Part shown: piece after piece, positions 42,857 through 49,520 of the stretch
How positions within the stretch are numbered: the first letter of the stretch is position 1
Layout of the letters: every line of letters begins with the position of its first letter
Origin: a virus
Strand: one strand, 5' to 3'
Virus record (IMG/VR): IMGVR_UViG_3300035390_000014
Location: 62,001-126,000 of that record
Length of the DNA: 64,000 nt
Notes under the pieces: generated by a model
The model's database searches: none
What the model saw: the letters and a program-made list of their open reading frames with translations, nothing else
What the model was told of the DNA's origin: nothing
Made by a program: the position numbers and the translations under genes

Positions 42857-43080
42857 AATATGAATGTAAACTATGTAAAGGCACAGGGTTATTAAATGGT
42901 ACAGGATTAGCAAAAACTATAAAACCAGATATCCCACAATTTTTAGTTTATGAATGCTATGGTTGTCAAGGCACAGGAAAAGTTGATTGGATTACAAATG
43001 TAGTTGGATTTAATGGAGAGATATATCTTTCACGAAGAGTTATAACAAAAGGAGAATATAATGAACTTGAATCCAGGTGA
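42847..43080 (+). CDS. DnaJ-like zinc-finger protein 1 of 3
   Basis: A 77-aa protein with CKLCKGTGLLNG and CYGCQGTGKVDWITNVVG, half of a DnaJ-type zinc domain followed by the DWI-x-x-VVG segment common to the next two genes. GTG start inside the upstream gene. Probably binds one zinc; role unknown. Confidence 0.55.
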   Translation: MDLEYECKLCKGTGLLNGTGLAKTIKPDIPQFLVYECYGCQGTGKVDWITNVVGFNGEIYLSRRVITKGEYNELESR

Positions 43081-43342
43081 AATAATTTGTGACGAATGTC
43101 TTGGAACAGGGGCGTCACTTGCTTATAATTTATGTCCTAAATGTCAAGGTGTTGGCAAACTTGATTGGATTGAAGCAGTAGTTGGTAAAAAAAATGAATT
43201 TATATGGGATAATACAGAAATTATAAAAACTCCACTAACTGCTAAAGAAAGAAGATTAAAAGATTTATGGAATATGGAATTTAAATTAGATGTAAAAAGC
43301 ATATACAGTGAGGATTTGTTCAATGGAATTAAACCCAGGTGA
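43061..43342 (+). CDS. DnaJ-like zinc-finger protein 2 of 3
   Basis: A 93-aa protein: MNLNPGEIICDECLGTGASLAYNLCPKCQGVGKLDWIEAVVGKKN. The segment is nearly identical to one in the next gene, so the two are recent duplicates. The C-terminal part differs (TPLTAKERRLKDLWNMEF). AAGGAG precedes the ATG. Confidence 0.6.
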   Translation: MNLNPGEIICDECLGTGASLAYNLCPKCQGVGKLDWIEAVVGKKNEFIWDNTEIIKTPLTAKERRLKDLWNMEFKLDVKSIYSEDLFNGIKPR

Positions 43343-43646
43343 AATAATTTGTGATCAATGCAATGGTACTGGGAAAGAATATATTGGGGTACCTATACCA
43401 AGAGGCGATATTTATAATAATTGTCCTAAATGTCAAGGTGTTGGTAAACTTGATTGGATTGAAGCAGTAGTTGGTAAAAAAACAAAGAATAATATATTCA
43501 ATGGGGCAACTTGGATGGAACCTAATGGAAATCATCCTTCAAATCCTCAAGTTGGTCAAGCTTATATAAATACAAATAATAATGAGGCCTATGTTTATGA
43601 TGGTAATACATGGGTACAAGTAGTTTCATCTACAACCCAATTATAG
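43323..43646 (+). CDS. DnaJ-like zinc-finger protein 3 of 3, fused to a virion-like domain
   Basis: A 107-aa protein: MELNPGEIICDQCNGTGKE...NCPKCQGVGKLDWIEAVVGKKTK, then a short domain NPQVGQAYINTNNNEAYVYDGNTWVQV that resembles small beta modules on phage fibre or decoration proteins. GTGAGGA precedes the ATG at 43323. Suggests the zinc segments sit on virion or assembly proteins. Confidence 0.6.
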   Translation: MELNPGEIICDQCNGTGKEYIGVPIPRGDIYNNCPKCQGVGKLDWIEAVVGKKTKNNIFNGATWMEPNGNHPSNPQVGQAYINTNNNEAYVYDGNTWVQVVSSTTQL

Positions 43647-43660
43647 GATTAAAAACTTAA

Positions 43661-44317
43661 ATGGATAATTCTTTATTTATAAATGAAATATGTATAGGAT
43701 TACTTGGTAAATGTAATTGGAATTGTAAATATTGTATAGCAAAGAATAATATTTCTTTTAATGAGGATGATATAATAGAACAAATAGTTCCTATGAAAGA
43801 TAAATTAAAAACATTGTGGTTATCTGGTGGTGAACCTGGAATATTATCTGATAATTTTTGGAACAAACTATTTAATTTAACAGAATATAAACTTAAAATT
43901 TGTACTAATGGAACATTTATTTTAAATGGATTTGCTGATAAATATGAATCTAAGATTAATGCAATTACGATTCATTGTGTAGAAGAATTAGATCAAGATA
44001 TTAATCCAATTGTTTTAAATTTTATTAAAACTACTAAAATTAAATTACAAGTCAATGTTGTTATACATAGATATAACGCTCATTTAATAAAATCTTTTTT
44101 ACAAAAATATAATGATATTAATATTGTATTTAATTTTTCTGATGAAAGCTTTTGCAAAATACCAGATTATAAATATTATATAAATAAAGATGCTGCAATT
44201 GAAATAATAAAGCAATTATCTGGTTTTAAACATTATGGTATTTATACAACACGTTTAGCTAAATGTATTATAAAAAATAATTTTAAATATATAAATCCAT
44301 GGTCAATCAAAAATTAA
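43661..44317 (+). CDS. Radical SAM protein
   Basis: A 218-aa protein with the canonical iron-sulfur motif CNWNCKYC (CxxxCxxC, about residues 15-22), SAM-binding TLWLSGGEPGIL (about 47-58), and IVFNFSDESF in the barrel. It is compact, lacking a C-terminal SPASM domain. The motif spacing is not the modified one of QueE. Substrate unknown; peptide or nucleotide modification are options. Confidence 0.75.
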   Translation: MDNSLFINEICIGLLGKCNWNCKYCIAKNNISFNEDDIIEQIVPMKDKLKTLWLSGGEPGILSDNFWNKLFNLTEYKLKICTNGTFILNGFADKYESKINAITIHCVEELDQDINPIVLNFIKTTKIKLQVNVVIHRYNAHLIKSFLQKYNDINIVFNFSDESFCKIPDYKYYINKDAAIEIIKQLSGFKHYGIYTTRLAKCIIKNNFKYINPWSIKN

Positions 44318-44321
44318 GTAG

Positions 44322-44355
44322 TTGATTTCTAAAACATATAGAACATATTATAAAT
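44322..44355 (+). promoter_or_regulatory. TTGATT...GAACATATTATAAAT promoter for tRNA genes
   Basis: TTGATT (44322-44327) then GAACATATTATAAAT (44341-44355), spacing compatible with a sigma-70-like pair (TTGATT, 16 bases, CATATT). It lies 12 bases before the first tRNA. The same TTGATTTCT start occurs before the box at 57545. Confidence 0.6.
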
Positions 44356-44366
44356 GAATGTATTGT

Positions 44367-44442
44367 AGGTCAGTAGCTCTAATGGGAGAGCACCAGACTC
44401 CAAATCTGGGTGTTGGGGGTTCGAATCCCTTCTGGCCTGCCA
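44367..44442 (+). tRNA. tRNA-Trp (CCA)
   Basis: Cloverleaf with AGGTCAG/CTGGCCT acceptor, anticodon arm CCAGA-CTCCAAA-TCTGG, T-loop TTCGAAT, encoded CCA end. Confidence 0.92.
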
Positions 44443-44451
44443 AAATTTTAT

Positions 44452-44527
44452 AGTCCATTAGCTTAATCGGGAAAGCACAGTCCTTATAAGACTGAGAGAC
44501 TGGGATCGTAACCCAGATGGACTACCA
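44452..44527 (+). tRNA. tRNA-Ile (TAT)
   Basis: Acceptor AGTCCAT/ATGGACT, anticodon arm CAGTC-CTTATAA-GACTG reading AUA codons, encoded CCA. The T-loop (TCGTAAC) departs from TTCRANY. AUA is common in this AT-rich genome. Confidence 0.85.
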
Positions 44528-44552
44528 AACTAATAAAGCAAAGAGGTGAATT

Positions 44553-44852
44553 ATGAATGATAGAGCGAGAACATCGGGAGTAGAAGTGATACCAAAACAA
44601 CAATCAATAGCGGAACTTATCAACAGTAATTTAAATGAAATTTTAGATAGAACTGGTGGTATGGTTAATCGTTTGAATGACATGGAGAGATTTATACTTG
44701 GGTCCAGACCAGACGATCCATCTGAAACCGAAAAAACTGATCCAGTTCTTAGTTCATGGAAACATAAAGTAATGGCCACTTTAAATAAAATTCAATCAAA
44801 TATATCCGATCAAGAAGAAGCAATTGAAAATCTAGAGCAATTTCATAAGTAA
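44553..44852 (+). CDS. Coiled-coil hypothetical protein (99 aa)
   Basis: Helical: SIAELINSNLNEILDRTGGMVNRLNDMERFI and KVMATLNKIQSNISDQEEAIENLEQFHK. AAGAGGTGAA precedes the ATG. Lies between tRNA genes. No family recognised. Confidence 0.55.
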   Translation: MNDRARTSGVEVIPKQQSIAELINSNLNEILDRTGGMVNRLNDMERFILGSRPDDPSETEKTDPVLSSWKHKVMATLNKIQSNISDQEEAIENLEQFHK

Positions 44853-44859
44853 AAAATAA

Positions 44860-44934
44860 TGGGGTTTGATCTAACGGCTAAGATATCAGGTTTTGATCCT
44901 GACAATGACAGTTCAATTCTGTCAACCCCTTCCA
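44860..44934 (+). tRNA. tRNA-Gln (TTG)
   Basis: Acceptor TGGGGTT/AACCCCT with an unpaired first position as often in Gln tRNAs, anticodon arm TCAGG-TTTTGAT-CCTGA, T-loop TTCAATT, encoded CCA. Confidence 0.88.
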
Positions 44935-44953
44935 CATACGAAAGGATACTCAT

Positions 44954-45184
44954 ATGACTGAAAACTATGTTGAGGTTCTACCTATTGGAACTATTGTAAA
45001 AGTAGGTGGAGAAATAGACGCAGTAATAGCAGCCATTTCAATACGAGGTATAGAATCATCAATTGCATATGAATGTCAATGGGTTAACGATGTAGTTAAA
45101 ACTCAATGGGTTGATGAAATAATGGTCAAACCAGAAGAAGCTTCGGATAAAATTAAAATAGGATTTAACAAAAAAGGAAAATAA
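44954..45184 (+). CDS. Small beta-rich hypothetical protein
   Basis: A 76-aa protein, VEVLPIGTIVKVGGEIDAVIAAISIRGIESSIAYECQWVNDVVKTQWVDEIMVKPE, probably a small SH3/OB-like barrel. Follows the Gln tRNA by 20 bases. The pattern is common among phage proteins but the role is unknown. Confidence 0.55.
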   Translation: MTENYVEVLPIGTIVKVGGEIDAVIAAISIRGIESSIAYECQWVNDVVKTQWVDEIMVKPEEASDKIKIGFNKKGK

Positions 45185-45194
45185 GGAGGTTATC

Positions 45195-45704
45195 GTGGAG
45201 AGAGTAATTTTACTAAACAGCGACTATAGCTTTATCAATACTATTGATTGGAAAAAAGCTATGTGTCTATTAGCAAAAGGTAAAGTTGAAGTATTAAAAG
45301 CCACTGATAAAATCCTTAAAAGCTCTGAAAGAACATGGGAAATTTATATTCCTAAAGTTTTGCGTCTTGTTAAATTAGTTAGATCTATTTATCGAACTAA
45401 AGTGCCTTATAGTAAAAAGAATATTATTTATAGAGATAAATTCACTTGTCAATATTGTGGTAAGACAGATAAAAAAATGACAATTGATCATGTTCTACCA
45501 AGTTCAAGAGGTGGTAAATCATCATTTGAAAATTGTGTAGCTTCATGTAAACCTTGTAACAATATTAAAAATGATAAAACTCCAAGAGAAGCTAAAATGA
45601 CTTTAAAGAGACAACCTTTTCAACCAACCATTATGGAGTTTATTACTATTAAAATGAAATTACTTGGAATTGATAAAATACTATCAGATATATGGGATGA
45701 ATAA
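45195..45704 (+). CDS. HNH endonuclease (McrA-like)
   Basis: A 169-aa protein: N-terminal ILLNSDYSFINTIDWKKAMCLLAKGKVEVL, then the HNH core CQYCGKTDKKMTIDHVLPSSRGGKSSFENCVASCKPCNNIKNDKTPREA (about 89-138) with two zinc CxxC pairs and catalytic DH. It lacks the CxYGCG module of the other endonucleases and matches the family widespread in bacteria. GTG start with AAGGAGG upstream. Confidence 0.8.
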   Translation: MERVILLNSDYSFINTIDWKKAMCLLAKGKVEVLKATDKILKSSERTWEIYIPKVLRLVKLVRSIYRTKVPYSKKNIIYRDKFTCQYCGKTDKKMTIDHVLPSSRGGKSSFENCVASCKPCNNIKNDKTPREAKMTLKRQPFQPTIMEFITIKMKLLGIDKILSDIWDE

Positions 45705-45707
45705 ATT

Positions 45708-46097
45708 ATGAAATTTGAATTGAATTTTTTGCCAGACGTTCCAACTGTGAATGGACGAATTTATGAAATGAAAGATCTAGAAGAAATATTTTCTAAACCT
45801 GATATTCCAGTAACATCATTTCCATCTAAAGGTATAGAAGTTAATATGTCAGAAATAATTGGTTATGCAAATCTAACTGAATTATCAGAAGATAAAGTTG
45901 AGTTTGAGGTTAGACCTGTTAAACTAGATATGTTAAATGCTATTACAAGTGGAAAATTAACTATTAATGCTTTTGGAGATGTTAAAAGAATTGATGTAAA
46001 AGATGAATGTGGGTTAATAACTGAGACTAAAAAAGTCGTTAAAGATCTTACATTATATCATTTATTTGCAGCTCATGAAACTAAGATAGAAGAATAA
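45708..46097 (+). CDS. Hypothetical protein (129 aa)
   Basis: Beta-rich: MKFELNFLPDVPTVNGRIYEMKDLEEIF and ISGYANLTELSEDKVEFEVRPVKL-like strands, ending DLTLYHLFAAHETKIEE. The pattern resembles prohead-protease-type or head-core small proteins only loosely. The stop codon is directly followed by tRNA-Ser. Confidence 0.5.
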   Translation: MKFELNFLPDVPTVNGRIYEMKDLEEIFSKPDIPVTSFPSKGIEVNMSEIIGYANLTELSEDKVEFEVRPVKLDMLNAITSGKLTINAFGDVKRIDVKDECGLITETKKVVKDLTLYHLFAAHETKIEE

Positions 46098-46190
46098 GGT
46101 AGGTATCCGGCTGGATGAGGAGCCACTCTTGAAAAGTGGTATTAGGGTTTGTAGCTCTATTGGCGGGTTCAAGTCCCCCACCTACCTCCA
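46098..46190 (+). tRNA. tRNA-Ser (TGA)
   Basis: Class II tRNA, 93 nt, acceptor GGTAGGT/ACCTACC, anticodon arm CCACT-CTTGAAA-AGTGG, long variable arm, T-loop TTCAAGT, encoded CCA. It begins on the base after the preceding stop codon. Confidence 0.88.
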
Positions 46191-46191
46191 C

Positions 46192-46279
46192 GGAGAAGTT
46201 GACAGTAGGGAGTCAGCTACATTGGAAATGTAGTAAGTGTTAATAGCATTTGCGAGTTCGAGTCTCGCCTTCTCCGCCA
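46192..46279 (+). tRNA. tRNA-Ser (GGA)
   Basis: Class II tRNA, 88 nt, acceptor GGAGAAG/CTTCTCC, anticodon arm CTACA-TTGGAAA-TGTAG, variable arm, T-arm GCGAG-TTCGAGT-CTCGC, encoded CCA. Confidence 0.9.
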
Positions 46280-46286
46280 CAAATTA

Positions 46287-46355
46287 GGGTGGTAGTTAGA
46301 TAAGAGATATAACAGCGCAGAGGGTACTACGCCTTCAATTGTTAGTCCACCACTC
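46287..46355 (+). other. Degenerate tRNA-like sequence
   Basis: GGGTGGT and ACCACTC can form a seven-pair acceptor stem, and GTTA/TAAC a D-stem. There is no recognisable T-arm, the anticodon arm (GCGCA...TACGC) has a mismatch, and no CCA follows. It is probably a decayed tRNA following two Ser tRNAs. Confidence 0.3.
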
Positions 46356-46385
46356 TTTTAACTCATAAATGCATACAGGTGAATT

Positions 46386-46895
46386 ATGACTGATTTTGGA
46401 AAAGAGTTTATTGATAGCATTAAAAATCATTTTGATTTAGATAAAAGATATAAAGCATCTACTAATAGACAGAGCATTAGAAGTGGTGGTAAAAGTATTG
46501 TTGTAGATGGTGATAATGTTATCATCAATGGGAAACGAATTGGAATTGAAGATGAACATTTTGTTCCTAAGAGAGAACCTAAATTTAAAACAAGAGAAGA
46601 ATATGATGCTCATGTTAGTGAAGTAAAGCTTGCAGCACAAGAAAAAGTTCTTGAAAATACATTAAAATTAAAAGCTCTTCAAAGTATAACTGTAGAACAA
46701 TTGAATAAAAAACTTGAAGGGTATGAAATTAATGAATATATAGCTTCTATATTTCAGCAAAAAGTAGCGAACTTTATAGAACGAAGAGCCTATATGATTG
46801 TTGATGAAGCTTTAGAGGATCTTGAAGATGATGGTCGTGTTACAAGAGCAATAAGAGATAGTGTTATTATTAAAATTAAAAACGCTTTCAAATAA
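46386..46895 (+). CDS. Hypothetical protein (169 aa)
   Basis: N-terminal MTDFGKEFIDSIKNHFDLD, a beta segment SGGKSIVVDGDNVIINGKRIGIED, then charged helices to the end. AGGTGAATT precedes the ATG. Not recognised. Confidence 0.5.
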   Translation: MTDFGKEFIDSIKNHFDLDKRYKASTNRQSIRSGGKSIVVDGDNVIINGKRIGIEDEHFVPKREPKFKTREEYDAHVSEVKLAAQEKVLENTLKLKALQSITVEQLNKKLEGYEINEYIASIFQQKVANFIERRAYMIVDEALEDLEDDGRVTRAIRDSVIIKIKNAFK

Positions 46896-46907
46896 AAGGA
46901 GTTATCT

Positions 46908-47066
46908 ATGTGGTTAATCGGAGTAGCAACAACATATATCGGTATAGGGGTATTACTTGCTTGGATACTTTCTACAGCGGGTGGTGAGAAATTTGTTTTA
47001 AATAAAGCAGCATTGCCATTTATTGTAACATGGCCAAAATTAGTTTGGGGAATGATTTTTAAATAA
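46908..47066 (+). CDS. Small membrane protein (52 aa)
   Basis: MWLIGVATTYIGIGVLLAWILST forms one hydrophobic helix and LPFIVTWPKLVWGMIFK an amphipathic end. AAAGGAG precedes the ATG. It ends eight bases before the tmRNA. Confidence 0.55.
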   Translation: MWLIGVATTYIGIGVLLAWILSTAGGEKFVLNKAALPFIVTWPKLVWGMIFK

Positions 47067-47074
47067 TTTAATAT

Positions 47075-47464
47075 GGGGATGAAATGGTATCGCTATAGGT
47101 AGGAATTTTATACTGCGCTTCGTGAATGATTGAGTCACGTTAAAATTGATCATGTAAATACAACTGCAGACAATTTCGCAGATGATTACGCACTAGCAAT
47201 AGCAGCGTAATTCGTTCTAGTTAGTTTATATCTTCGGATTAATATAGGGCGTCGACTTAGAAGATTAGAATTATATTGGTTGGACATAAGATAATTCCAT
47301 GTGACTTTATAATTTGAAACTACTACAGAAATTTATCCTTCAACAATGTTGTTTTGTCAATTCCACATATAGTGATTTGTTGAAGTATTAAAAATTGACT
47401 ATAAGCGTAGATGTATTCTTGGAATATACTATATACTCGAGTTCGACTCTCGACATCTCCACCA
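47075..47464 (+). ncRNA. ssrA: Transfer-messenger RNA (tmRNA)
   Basis: 5' GGGGATG pairs with 3' CATCTCC, followed by A-CCA; the T-arm TCGAG-TTCGACT-CTCGA is intact. The central reading frame starts at about GTA 47154 and ends at TAA 47208-47210, giving tag VNTTADNFADDYALAIAA. It ends in a hydrophobic Ala-rich degron like the bacterial ALAA. Downstream T/A-rich stem pieces fit pseudoknots. It would rescue stalled ribosomes with host SmpB; no smpB is seen here. The resume codon is inferred. Confidence 0.9.
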
Positions 47465-47481
47465 ACTTCAATTTGGTTGAT

Positions 47482-47517
47482 CTCCACTTTTATTTAGAAC
47501 ATATAATAAAAGTGGAG
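47482..47517 (+). promoter_or_regulatory. Promoter box inside ribosome-site hairpin of an endonuclease gene
   Basis: CTCCACTTTTAT (47482-47493) and ATAAAAGTGGAG (47506-47517) are perfect inverted repeats. The loop and inner stem hold TTAGAACATATAATAAAAG. The 3' arm includes the GGAG of the ribosome site for ATG 47524. Readthrough RNA should fold and hide the site; RNA starting at the box should not. Confidence 0.7.
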
Positions 47518-47523
47518 GTATAT

Positions 47524-48264
47524 ATGAATCAAATATGTAAACATTGTGATAAATTTATAGAAGGAAAACATTCTGTTTATGCTAATCATGTTAGATGGTG
47601 TAAAAAAAATCCTAATAATAAAAAAGAAAATATTAAATTTGGTATTTTAAAAGGGTTAGATAAAAGATTAGGTAAAATAAAAGAATTTAAAGTTAAATGT
47701 AATAATTGTAATAAAATTTTTATTGTTAATGAAAGAGAAAAACAATTTCCTAAAAAAGATAAATATTTTTGTAATAGAAGTTGTGCTAACACCAGAAAAC
47801 ATTCAAAGGAAACTAAAGATAAAATAAGAAAATCATGTTCGCCTAAAATTAAAGAATATTGGAATAATCCAGAATATGTTAAAAAACAAATGTCAAAAAA
47901 TTCTATACTTTTTTCTAAAGGCGAGGTAGTAATTAGAACATATTTTAAATGGAATTTTCCTAATCAAAAATGGACTTTTGGTGGTTGTTTAAAACATAAT
48001 GATAGTAGACTAGTTAGAGATCTTTATTCTAAAAAATTAAAAGTTTGTATTGAATATGATGGTATATGGCATTTTGAAGATATACATGGTCAATTAAAAG
48101 ATAAACAAAAAATTGATAAAGCTCTTGAAGATTGGTGTATACAAAATGATTATAGATTGATTAGGATAAAAGAGGATGTTTTTTTAAAAGATGAAGATTT
48201 TTGGATCGATAAATTAGTTAAAGAAGTTAAATATGGTGTTGCTAAAATAATTAAATTTTATTGA
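47524..48264 (+). CDS. Homing endonuclease (Vsr/PD-(D/E)XK-like)
   Basis: About 246 aa. Starts with a zinc-finger-like ICKHCDKFIEGKHSVYANHVRWC, then a second finger (CNNCNKIF...FCNRSC). The C-terminal nuclease domain is KGEVVIRTYFKWNFPN...VRDLYSKKLKVCIEYDGIWHFEDIHGQLKDKQKIDKALEDWCIQNDYRLIRIKEDVF, like Vsr/EDxHD-type homing enzymes. It sits 59 bases after the tmRNA. The true start is 47524; an upstream extension would run through tmRNA. Ribosome site in a hairpin. Confidence 0.75.
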   Translation: MNQICKHCDKFIEGKHSVYANHVRWCKKNPNNKKENIKFGILKGLDKRLGKIKEFKVKCNNCNKIFIVNEREKQFPKKDKYFCNRSCANTRKHSKETKDKIRKSCSPKIKEYWNNPEYVKKQMSKNSILFSKGEVVIRTYFKWNFPNQKWTFGGCLKHNDSRLVRDLYSKKLKVCIEYDGIWHFEDIHGQLKDKQKIDKALEDWCIQNDYRLIRIKEDVFLKDEDFWIDKLVKEVKYGVAKIIKFY

Positions 48265-48277
48265 AAGGTTTAGATTA

Positions 48278-48511
48278 ATGGCTGAGAAAATTAATACATA
48301 CTATAGAGCTCTATACCATGCTGAGGGGATGAACGGACCAGTATTAACAAAAAGGCAATTAATGAATGAGATAGAAACATCTCTTTTAAATATAAGTAGC
48401 ACTGAGCCTGAAATTTCATTTAGTGTTAGTAAGATGCAATTAACTGAAAAACAATTCAAGGAAAGATCAGACGACTTAAAAAATTATACTTATGCAGGTG
48501 TAGAGAATTAA
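48278..48511 (+). CDS. Hypothetical protein (77 aa)
   Basis: Polar small protein, MAEKINTYYRALYHAEGMNGPVLTKRQLMNEIETSLLNISSTEPEISFSVSKMQLTEKQFKERSDD. GAAAGGTTT precedes the ATG. Not recognised. Confidence 0.5.
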   Translation: MAEKINTYYRALYHAEGMNGPVLTKRQLMNEIETSLLNISSTEPEISFSVSKMQLTEKQFKERSDDLKNYTYAGVEN

Positions 48512-48517
48512 AATTGT

Positions 48518-48605
48518 GGGGGAGTGGTGAAATTGGGTAAACACACAGCGCTTAAAACGCTGCGGATGGAAATCCTTGTCAGTTCGAGTCTGATCTCCCC
48601 TACCA
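48518..48605 (+). tRNA. tRNA-Leu (TAA)
   Basis: Class II tRNA, 88 nt, acceptor GGGGGAG/CTCCCCT, anticodon arm CAGCG-CTTAAAA-CGCTG, long variable arm, T-loop TTCGAGT, encoded CCA. Confidence 0.9.
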
Positions 48606-48625
48606 TTTATTTATAGGTGAATATT

Positions 48626-49177
48626 ATGAAAGACATGAATAAGCTAATACAGTTAAGAGAAGCTACACATAAAGATATGATCAAAGGTTTCCAAGAAAGA
48701 GCAAAAGACCTTAGAATGTCTTTTGAAAGACCAAAAAGAGAAAATGGTATGTTATGTGATTTTGGGTGTGGTCAACCAGCTACTTATATGATTCATGGTA
48801 TAAGTTGTTGTAATAAATATGAAAGTCGCTGTCCTGCATATGAAAGATACCAATCAGAAAAAAGACTAGAAATGGTTGGACAAATCCCTCATAGAAAAAT
48901 GAAGGACACGAAATTTAGTTGTTTTTTGAATTACTTTTTCCATGAGGAATGGTATATACATCAGATTATAAACCTCGTAAAATGGGGGTCTAATCGCGTT
49001 ATAAGACAACAGGGGTTTAGGGTATTACCTATAAATCAAGAATTAAAACCAATCAAAACTTGGGACAGAATAACCAGTCCTCACTTCATAATTAATGAAT
49101 CAATGTACATAAGTCAACCAAAAGGTCAATCAATTATAGCAGTACATATTGGAGAATTACCATATGAAACCAATTAG
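48626..49177 (+). CDS. Protein with the endonuclease-type zinc module
   Basis: About 183 aa. Residues about 46-72 read CDFGCGQPATYMIHGISCCNKYESRCP, the same module that opens several homing endonucleases here, but no HNH or other nuclease motif follows. The C-terminal part (FLNYFFHEEWYIHQIINLVKWGSNRVIRQQGFRVLP) is unrecognised. It may be a DNA-binding relative or a gene that captured the module. Confidence 0.5.
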   Translation: MKDMNKLIQLREATHKDMIKGFQERAKDLRMSFERPKRENGMLCDFGCGQPATYMIHGISCCNKYESRCPAYERYQSEKRLEMVGQIPHRKMKDTKFSCFLNYFFHEEWYIHQIINLVKWGSNRVIRQQGFRVLPINQELKPIKTWDRITSPHFIINESMYISQPKGQSIIAVHIGELPYETN

Positions 49178-49520
49178 ATGTGTAGTTTGTAGAACTGAAT
49201 TTGATCACGCTGAACTTGATGGGGCACGTGGTTGCCCGGTATGTGGTTATCAAGGACTTACTATGCTAACTAATGGAGATGTAGCTGTAAATATTAATTG
49301 GTTTGAACTTAGGTTGATATGTATGTGGGCTGAATCTTTAGCTTTACAAGTCGGTGATTCCCATAGTCTCAATGCTTTTTATTCAGTAGTTAATGAATTA
49401 AAGAAACAAATACCAGATTCTGGTAAAATAACAATGTTTGATAAAGCACCTGATCTCACTTGTGATTCAGATTATAATATAGATGATTTAGTAGTTCCGG
49501 ATGGGACGATATTCAATTGA
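49164..49520 (+). CDS. Zinc-ribbon hypothetical protein
   Basis: About 118 aa: RCVVCRTEFDHAELDGARGCPVCGYQG (rubredoxin-like CxxC pair), then a helical region (FELRLICMWAESLALQ...AFYSVVNELKKQIP) as in small phage proteins. ATG 49164 preceded by GGAGAA; overlaps HldE start. Confidence 0.55.
   Translation: MKPIRCVVCRTEFDHAELDGARGCPVCGYQGLTMLTNGDVAVNINWFELRLICMWAESLALQVGDSHSLNAFYSVVNELKKQIPDSGKITMFDKAPDLTCDSDYNIDDLVVPDGTIFN

Noticed and set aside
43661-44317. Radical SAM protein as QueE partner of the QueC-like gene
   Set aside because: QueE enzymes usually have a modified cysteine spacing and different substrate motifs; here the spacing is canonical and the genes are 9 kb apart.
47395-47523. 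Endonuclease start upstream at 47395
   Set aside because: The extension would translate the 3' end of the tmRNA and the promoter hairpin; ATG 47524 with GGAGG is the natural start.
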